In this document: one piece after another, positions 13,468 to 17,949 of the stretch | How the letters are laid out: each line of letters starts with the position of its first letter | How positions within the stretch are numbered: the first letter of the stretch is position 1 | Source: SIG575 sp045534165 | GTDB taxonomy: Bacteria; Bacillota; Clostridia; Oscillospirales; Acutalibacteraceae | Assembly (NCBI GenBank): GCA_045534165.1 | Contig: JAZSJD010000068.1 | Coordinates: forward strand, 1 to 17,949 | Length of the DNA: 17,949 bases | Direction of reading: 5' to 3' | Position numbers and translations under genes: made by a program | The notes under the pieces: generated by a model | Database searches by the model: none | What the model was told of the DNA's origin: nothing | Seen by the model: the letters and a program-made list of their open reading frames with translations, nothing else

Positions 13468-15261
13468 ATGGCAACAAACAGATTAGTAGGCGATTATCCC
13501 GTAATCGGTATTCGTCCCGTAATCGACGCAAGAAGAGGTCCCCTTAAAGTAAGAGAATCTCTCGAAGAACAGACAATGAATATGGCAAAGGCAGCTAAGG
13601 CTCTCTTTGAAGAAAACCTTAAATATTCAAACGGTGAACCCGTTAAAGTTGTTATTGCTGACACAACAATCGGTCGTGTTGGCGAAACAGCAGCTTGTGC
13701 AGCAAAATTCAAGAAAGAGGGCGTAGACATCACTCTTTCTGTTACACCTTGCTGGTGCTACGGTTCAGAAACAATGGATATGGACCCCATGACAATCAAA
13801 GGCGTATGGGGCTTTAACGGTACAGAAAGACCCGGTGCAGTTTATCTTGCATCAGTTCTTGCAGCTCACGCACAGAAAGGTCTTCCTGCATTCGGCATTT
13901 ACGGCAGAGACGTTCAGCCTTGTGATGCAACAGAAATTCCTGCTGACGTTAAAGAAAAACTTCTCCGTTTTGCACGTGCAGCAGTTGCAGCAGCAACAAT
14001 GAGAGGTAAGTCATATCTCCAGATTGGTTCAATCTGTATGGGTATTGCAGGCTCAAGCATCAGCCCTGAATTCATTGAAGAATATCTCGGCATGCGTGTT
14101 GAATCAGTTGACGAAGTAGAAATCATCAGACGAATGTCAGAAAATCTCTATGACGAAGCTGAATATCAGAAAGCTCTTGCATGGACAAAAGAAAAATGTC
14201 CCGAAGGCTTCGATAAGAACCCCGAATTCGTTCGTTCAACAGACGAAAAGAAAGAAAGCGATTGGGAATTTGTTGTTAAGATGATGTGCATCATCAAAGA
14301 CCTTATGAACGGTAACCCCAACCTTCCCGAAGGCAGAGAAGAAGAAATGGTAGGCCACAATGCTATTGCAGCAGGTTTCCAGGGTCAGCGTCAGTGGACA
14401 GACTTCTATCCCAACTGTGACTATCCCGAAGCTCTCCTCAACACAACATTTGACTGGAACGGTGCAAGAGAACCCTATATTCTTGCAACAGAAAACGACG
14501 TTCTCAACGGTATTTCAATGCTCTTTGGTAAACTTCTTACAAACAGAGCTCAGGCATTTGCTGATGTTCGTACATATTGGAGCCCCGAAGCTGTTAAAGA
14601 AGCAACAGGTTATGACCTTGAAGGCGTAGCTAAAGAATCACAGGGCTTTATCCACCTTATCAACTCAGGTGCAGCTTGCCTTGACTTCAGCGGTGAAAGC
14701 AAAGACGAAAACGGTAACCCTGTTATGAAAGAATGGTATAACGTTAACGATGACGATATCGATGCAATGCTCAAAGCAACAACATGGTGTGCAGCAGACA
14801 ACGGTTACTTCAGAGGCGGCGGATATTCATCACGTTTCGAAACAAAAGCAGAAATGCCTGTTACAATGCTTCGTCTTAACCTTGTTAAAGGCGTAGGCCC
14901 TGTACTTCAGATTGCTGAAGGTCACACAGTTAAACTTCCTGACGAAGTTTCAGATAAACTCTGGGCAAGAACAGACTACACATGGCCCTGCACATGGTTT
15001 GCTCCCAGACTTACAGGTGAGGGTGCATTCAAATCAGCTTATGATGTAATGAACAACTGGGGTGCTAATCACGGTGCAATTACTTACGGTCATATCGGTG
15101 CTGACCTTATTACTCTTTGCTCAATGCTCAGAATTCCTGTTTGTATGCATAACGTACCTGAAGAAAAAATCTTCCGTCCTGCAGCATGGAATGCATTTGG
15201 TATGGATAAAGAAGGTCAGGACTATCGTGCTTGTGCAACATACGGTCCTCTTTACAAATAA
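13468..15261 (+). CDS. fucI: L-fucose isomerase
   Basis: A 597-residue Mn(II)-dependent ketol isomerase (E. coli FucI is 591) that converts L-fucose to L-fuculose, and in this family D-arabinose to D-ribulose. It matches along its length. Likely metal ligands are Glu342 (LATENDV), Asp366 (FADVRTYW) and His535 (WGANHG); the Glu-Asp spacing of 24 equals that of the E. coli ligands. Other family blocks are GIRPVIDARRG near the start, the CWCYGSETMDM region, and LRIPVCMHNVPEE near the end. The ribosome site is AAAGGAAG. Codon choice appears shifted towards AAC, GAC, CTC and CCC compared with neighbouring genes, suggesting high expression. No fuculokinase, fuculose-phosphate aldolase or fucose permease lies in the window, so the rest of the pathway must be elsewhere or the isomerase serves another sugar. 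Confidence 0.96.
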   Translation: MATNRLVGDYPVIGIRPVIDARRGPLKVRESLEEQTMNMAKAAKALFEENLKYSNGEPVKVVIADTTIGRVGETAACAAKFKKEGVDITLSVTPCWCYGSETMDMDPMTIKGVWGFNGTERPGAVYLASVLAAHAQKGLPAFGIYGRDVQPCDATEIPADVKEKLLRFARAAVAAATMRGKSYLQIGSICMGIAGSSISPEFIEEYLGMRVESVDEVEIIRRMSENLYDEAEYQKALAWTKEKCPEGFDKNPEFVRSTDEKKESDWEFVVKMMCIIKDLMNGNPNLPEGREEEMVGHNAIAAGFQGQRQWTDFYPNCDYPEALLNTTFDWNGAREPYILATENDVLNGISMLFGKLLTNRAQAFADVRTYWSPEAVKEATGYDLEGVAKESQGFIHLINSGAACLDFSGESKDENGNPVMKEWYNVNDDDIDAMLKATTWCAADNGYFRGGGYSSRFETKAEMPVTMLRLNLVKGVGPVLQIAEGHTVKLPDEVSDKLWARTDYTWPCTWFAPRLTGEGAFKSAYDVMNNWGANHGAITYGHIGADLITLCSMLRIPVCMHNVPEEKIFRPAAWNAFGMDKEGQDYRACATYGPLYK

Positions 15262-15281
15262 GAAATAAATTTATCTGCAAA

Positions 15282-15317
15282 AAAACGACTTCCTTCAGGG
15301 AGGTCGTTTTTATTTTA
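15282..15317 (+). terminator. Intrinsic terminator after fucI
   Basis: AAAACGACTTCC (15282-15293) pairs with GGAGGTCGTTTT (15299-15310), with one G-U pair and a five-base loop, followed by TATTTTAATTT. It ends the ceramidase-like/fucI transcript. Confidence 0.88.
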
Positions 15318-15325
15318 ATTTCATA

Positions 15326-15353
15326 TTGAAATAATTGAATATTATGATATAAT
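15326..15353 (+). promoter_or_regulatory. Sigma-A promoter of the dockerin-protein gene
   Basis: TTGAAA (15326-15331), 16 bases, TATAAT (15348-15353), with a start expected near 15360. The AAGGAG ribosome site (15373-15378) lies seven bases before ATG 15386. Confidence 0.65.
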
Positions 15354-15385
15354 TTTTATATAGAGTGATTGTAAGGAGAAGCATT

Positions 15386-17776
15386 ATGAAAAATAGCAGA
15401 TTCCTTAAAAAATTAATATCCTTTGTTATGGTTATATCCCTTGTTGTATGTTCCGGTGTTCTGAATGTTACAAGGGCAGAAACACTTGCTGACTATTCCA
15501 AACTTGATAAAGCCATCGCCACAATTCCTGATGGTCCGAACAGAACAAACGGAGTTTATAAAACAGAAGAACTTGAAGCTATTGATGCAATGGTTGCATC
15601 ATTTGACAGAAATCTCACATCAGAAAATCAATCGATTGTGGATGGTTATCGCACAGAATTGTCAGCGGCCATTAAAGAACTTTCTATGGATTTGTCAAAA
15701 GCAGAAGCAACTGTGACTGTTGTGATTGACAGAAAAATTGTAAAGCAAGATGATATAATTACTGTTTTCGTTAAGATTAATACAAACTATCCTGTAACAG
15801 GATTCCAATTACCGGTGCTTTACGATAAAACACAGTTTACACTTGTTGATTATGATACTGACAATTCAAATTCATACATTACTTTCTGCGACGGAAGCTT
15901 TAAAAATGGTAGTTATGATTTAAACGGAAACGCAGGTCTTACAGCAGGTTTTTCTTACACGTCAGATCCTGAAAAATGGGATACAGATGAAGCTCGTGAA
16001 AAATATGATTATGCATTTTTTACAGCTGCTTTCAATTCACAGAAAAATCCTTCAAATTTAAACCTTGCAGTGCCTGAGAATGAAGAATTTGCAACTTTCC
16101 GTCTGCAGGCAAAGAATGATATTGAAAATGCAGAAGAACTTGTTTTTATAAGTCCTGATTGGATAAAGAGTGATGTAAATAAAGCAGGCGTATTCAGCGT
16201 AGGCTTTTCAGGAACAGTTCTCAACAAAAACCCACTCTCATATATTGCCACGGGTATGACCTATAATCTCAAAACAGATTCAATGATACCTACCGACAGC
16301 ATTTCTCTGAATATTACCGAAGCAGTTCTCACAAAAAGTGAGCCCACAGTTCAGCTTGTAGCGACAGTCACTCCTGAAACTGCAGTAAACAGAAGAATTA
16401 CCTGGACATCAAGTGATACTTCCGTCGCCACAGTTGATGAAACAGGTAAAGTCACCCGTGTAGGCACAGGCGAAGCTGTAATTACAGCAGAAACTCCATA
16501 TGGTCAGGTTGCAACTTGTAAAATCACAGTGCTTCACCAATGCTTTGCAGAACTTACCTTGGTTAAAGAAAAAGAGGCAGAGTGTTACATTCAGGGTAAT
16601 CTGAAACATTACAAATGCACCTGCGGAAAACTTTATTCAGATTCAGAAGCTCTGAAAGAAGTGAATGAAGAAGATATAATTATTCCGGAGCTTAATCACC
16701 CCGATGACGGAAATTTAAAAGTGAATGGTGTTAAACCTACACATACCAAAAACGGTAGAGCTGAATATTGGATTTGCGGTTATTGCGGAGATTTTTTCAG
16801 CGAAGAAGCTTGCATAAACAAAATTGATGAACCTGCAGTTATTCCGGCATTAGGTCATGACGATTTAACCAATGCAGAATGGTCATATGATGCAGATTCT
16901 CATTATAAACAATGCTCTTGCAGAGAAAAATTTGAAACAACACCTCATACCCTCCAATGGGTAACAGAAAAAGAACCTACTTGCGCAGATGAAGGAAGCA
17001 AGCACCAAAAATGTACAGTCTGTGGTTTTGTGACAAATGAAAACACACCTATTGATTGTGTCCCTCATAATCCTGTAATGGTAAATGCAGTTGAATCCAC
17101 TTGTGTAAAAGCGGGTAATATTGAATATTACAGATGCGGTGATTGTACGGGAATTTTCCGTGACGAGGCTTGCACGGAAGAAATTACACTCAAAGATACA
17201 TATCTTCCGTTTGCAGAGCATGATTATGAAGAAAATGTAACTTTGCCGACACCTGTCAGACAAGGTTTCACAACTTACACCTGTAAGGCTTGCGGTTATT
17301 CCTATATTGATAATTTTACAGGTCCCGGCATTGAAATAACAGGTATAATTTCCACTTCTGCTTTTGATACAGACGAAGTAACACTTATACTTACTTCAAA
17401 AGGGGAAACGGAGCCTTTGCAGACTCTGAAACTGACAGGGAACAGCACAACATATTCTTTTGAGAATGTTACACATGGTGAATATACAGTTACTGTTTCA
17501 AAAAACAATCATTATGCACAATCTTTTGATTTTTCAGTAGTTGATGAAGAAAAAATCACACGTGATTTGATTATCTATGCATATGGTGATATAAATCAGG
17601 ATGGTAAATTGAATGTAATTGACTATTCTGCAGTTTTACGTCACGTTAAAGGAATTGAAAGACTTGATGAAGAAATGGCGTTTTATGCAGATGTAAATTC
17701 AAGTGGCCATGTAAGTGTTTCAGATTATGCTTTGATTTTAAGGCAGGTCAAAGGTGTCAATTCAATATGGAAATAA
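15386..17776 (+). CDS. Secreted modular protein with cohesin-like, Ig-like, Cys-rich and dockerin domains
   Basis: A 796-residue exported protein with no catalytic domain that I recognise. The modules in order are: signal peptide at about 1-31 (basic MKNSRFLKK, hydrophobic core, cleavage near TRA-ET); a helical FIVAR-like segment at 32-105; a cohesin-like beta domain at about 107-285 (NYPVTGFQLPVLYD); a Big_2-type Ig domain at about 304-385 (WTSSDTSVATVDETGKVTRV); cysteine-rich repeats at about 388-650 with six CxxC/CxC sites; a carboxypeptidase-regulatory-like beta domain at about 652-730; and a type I dockerin at 735-796 with two calcium loops (DINQDGKLNVIDY and DVNSSGHVSVSDY), each followed by a helix ending LRxVKG. 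The dockerin suggests docking to a cohesin-bearing surface scaffold. ATG 15386 was chosen because AAGGAG lies seven bases upstream; GTG 15365 has no such site. It stands alone in its transcript. Confidence 0.85.
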   Translation: MKNSRFLKKLISFVMVISLVVCSGVLNVTRAETLADYSKLDKAIATIPDGPNRTNGVYKTEELEAIDAMVASFDRNLTSENQSIVDGYRTELSAAIKELSMDLSKAEATVTVVIDRKIVKQDDIITVFVKINTNYPVTGFQLPVLYDKTQFTLVDYDTDNSNSYITFCDGSFKNGSYDLNGNAGLTAGFSYTSDPEKWDTDEAREKYDYAFFTAAFNSQKNPSNLNLAVPENEEFATFRLQAKNDIENAEELVFISPDWIKSDVNKAGVFSVGFSGTVLNKNPLSYIATGMTYNLKTDSMIPTDSISLNITEAVLTKSEPTVQLVATVTPETAVNRRITWTSSDTSVATVDETGKVTRVGTGEAVITAETPYGQVATCKITVLHQCFAELTLVKEKEAECYIQGNLKHYKCTCGKLYSDSEALKEVNEEDIIIPELNHPDDGNLKVNGVKPTHTKNGRAEYWICGYCGDFFSEEACINKIDEPAVIPALGHDDLTNAEWSYDADSHYKQCSCREKFETTPHTLQWVTEKEPTCADEGSKHQKCTVCGFVTNENTPIDCVPHNPVMVNAVESTCVKAGNIEYYRCGDCTGIFRDEACTEEITLKDTYLPFAEHDYEENVTLPTPVRQGFTTYTCKACGYSYIDNFTGPGIEITGIISTSAFDTDEVTLILTSKGETEPLQTLKLTGNSTTYSFENVTHGEYTVTVSKNNHYAQSFDFSVVDEEKITRDLIIYAYGDINQDGKLNVIDYSAVLRHVKGIERLDEEMAFYADVNSSGHVSVSDYALILRQVKGVNSIWK

Positions 17777-17801
17777 AAAAGAGAGTTCAGATGAACTCTC
17801 T
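17775..17801 (-). terminator. Hairpin whose U-tract faces left (terminator for a gene beyond the window)
   Basis: AGAGAGTTCA (17780-17789) and TGAACTCTCT (17792-17801) pair perfectly. The T-run exists only on the minus strand (TTTTTTATTT after the stem); to the right there is CCAGG. It therefore reads as a terminator for leftward transcription entering from beyond the window, although the stem itself may protect the 3' end of the dockerin mRNA. Confidence 0.65.
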
Positions 17802-17818
17802 CCAGGCTGTCGATAAAC

Positions 17819-17838
17819 CCGCATAAGCATATATGCGG
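17819..17838. repeat. Small inverted repeat CCGCATA/TATGCGG
   Basis: A seven-base stem around a six-base loop, immediately after GGCTGTCGATAAA. No T-run follows. Its role is not apparent. Confidence 0.4.
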
Positions 17839-17887
17839 ATATTATTGATATAAAAAGTTATTAATGAAATCAAGAAAACGGCAATTG

Positions 17888-17923
17888 AAAAGTGGGTGAT
17901 ACATCGAATATCACCCACTTTTT
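17888..17923. terminator. Strong hairpin at the right edge, terminator-like in both directions
   Basis: AAAAGTGGGTGATA (17888-17901) pairs perfectly over 14 positions with TATCACCCACTTTT (17909-17922) around a seven-base loop, with five T after the GC-rich stem. The left A-run is shorter, so rightward termination is somewhat favoured. No gene is visible between it and the dockerin gene. Confidence 0.7.
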
Positions 17924-17949
17924 GCATATATTTGCCATTTTTTCACCCT

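Noticed and set aside
15365..15385. GTG start giving seven more residues on the dockerin protein
   Set aside because: No ribosome site precedes it, whereas AAGGAG is ideally placed for ATG 15386, which gives a standard signal peptide.
16883..17263. Leftward 126-codon reading frame within the dockerin gene
   Set aside because: It lies opposite the cysteine-rich repeats, has no supported start and no recognisable domain.
17801..17820. GGCTGTCGATAAA as the terminal repeat of another insertion sequence
   Set aside because: It loosely resembles transposon ends, but there is no transposase coding sequence and no matching inverted copy in the window.
1..17949. CRISPR array, tRNA, rRNA or prophage genes
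   Set aside because: No spaced direct repeats, no cloverleaf-like sequence and no rRNA or phage structural motifs were seen; the only mobile DNA evident is the IS end at the left.

Overview
The window looks like a chromosomal segment of a low-GC Gram-positive anaerobe of the class Clostridia, probably a gut-type member of the Oscillospiraceae/Ruminococcaceae. The grounds are AT-rich intergenic DNA, strong AGGAGG-type ribosome sites, consensus sigma-A promoters, two lipoproteins, 2-hydroxyacyl-CoA dehydratase-activase genes, a short cobalamin methionine synthase and a secreted protein ending in a type I dockerin. This placement is inferred from gene content; no rRNA or tRNA gene is present.

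Layout. Bases 1-141 are the right end of an IS3-family insertion sequence, holding the last codons of its transposase and its terminal repeat. Leftward-reading genes follow (1456 to 174): a small conserved protein of unknown function and a lipoprotein endonuclease. Divergent from them, and sharing a palindromic pair of -35 boxes, is a three-gene rightward operon (1564-3120): a TlpA-type thioredoxin lipoprotein, a 48-residue membrane protein ending in CxxC, and a polytopic iron-sulfur membrane protein. Together these look like an electron relay from cytoplasmic ferredoxin to extracytoplasmic thiols. A bidirectional terminator separates this operon from a leftward metF-metH operon (6389 to 3160) for methyl-folate production and methionine synthesis; this MetH lacks the C-terminal reactivation domain. 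A metallophosphoesterase (6511-7557) diverges from metF.

From 11749 down to 7602 is a leftward pair: a 965-residue protein with two tandem ASKHA ATPase domains, both carrying the cysteine pair of 2-hydroxyacyl-CoA dehydratase activators, and a 416-residue dehydratase-like partner. Their substrate is unknown. A rightward operon (12009-15261) pairs a cytoplasmic neutral-ceramidase-like hydrolase with L-fucose isomerase. The last gene (15386-17776) encodes a secreted modular protein: signal peptide, helical segment, cohesin-like domain, bacterial Ig domain, cysteine-rich repeats, a carboxypeptidase-regulatory-like domain and a dockerin. The final 170 bases hold three hairpins and no gene.

The most promising under-described material is the thioredoxin/CxxC/iron-sulfur relay with its shared divergent promoter, and the doubled activase with its dehydratase-like partner. 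Every functional assignment here rests on motifs read by eye; no database search was possible.
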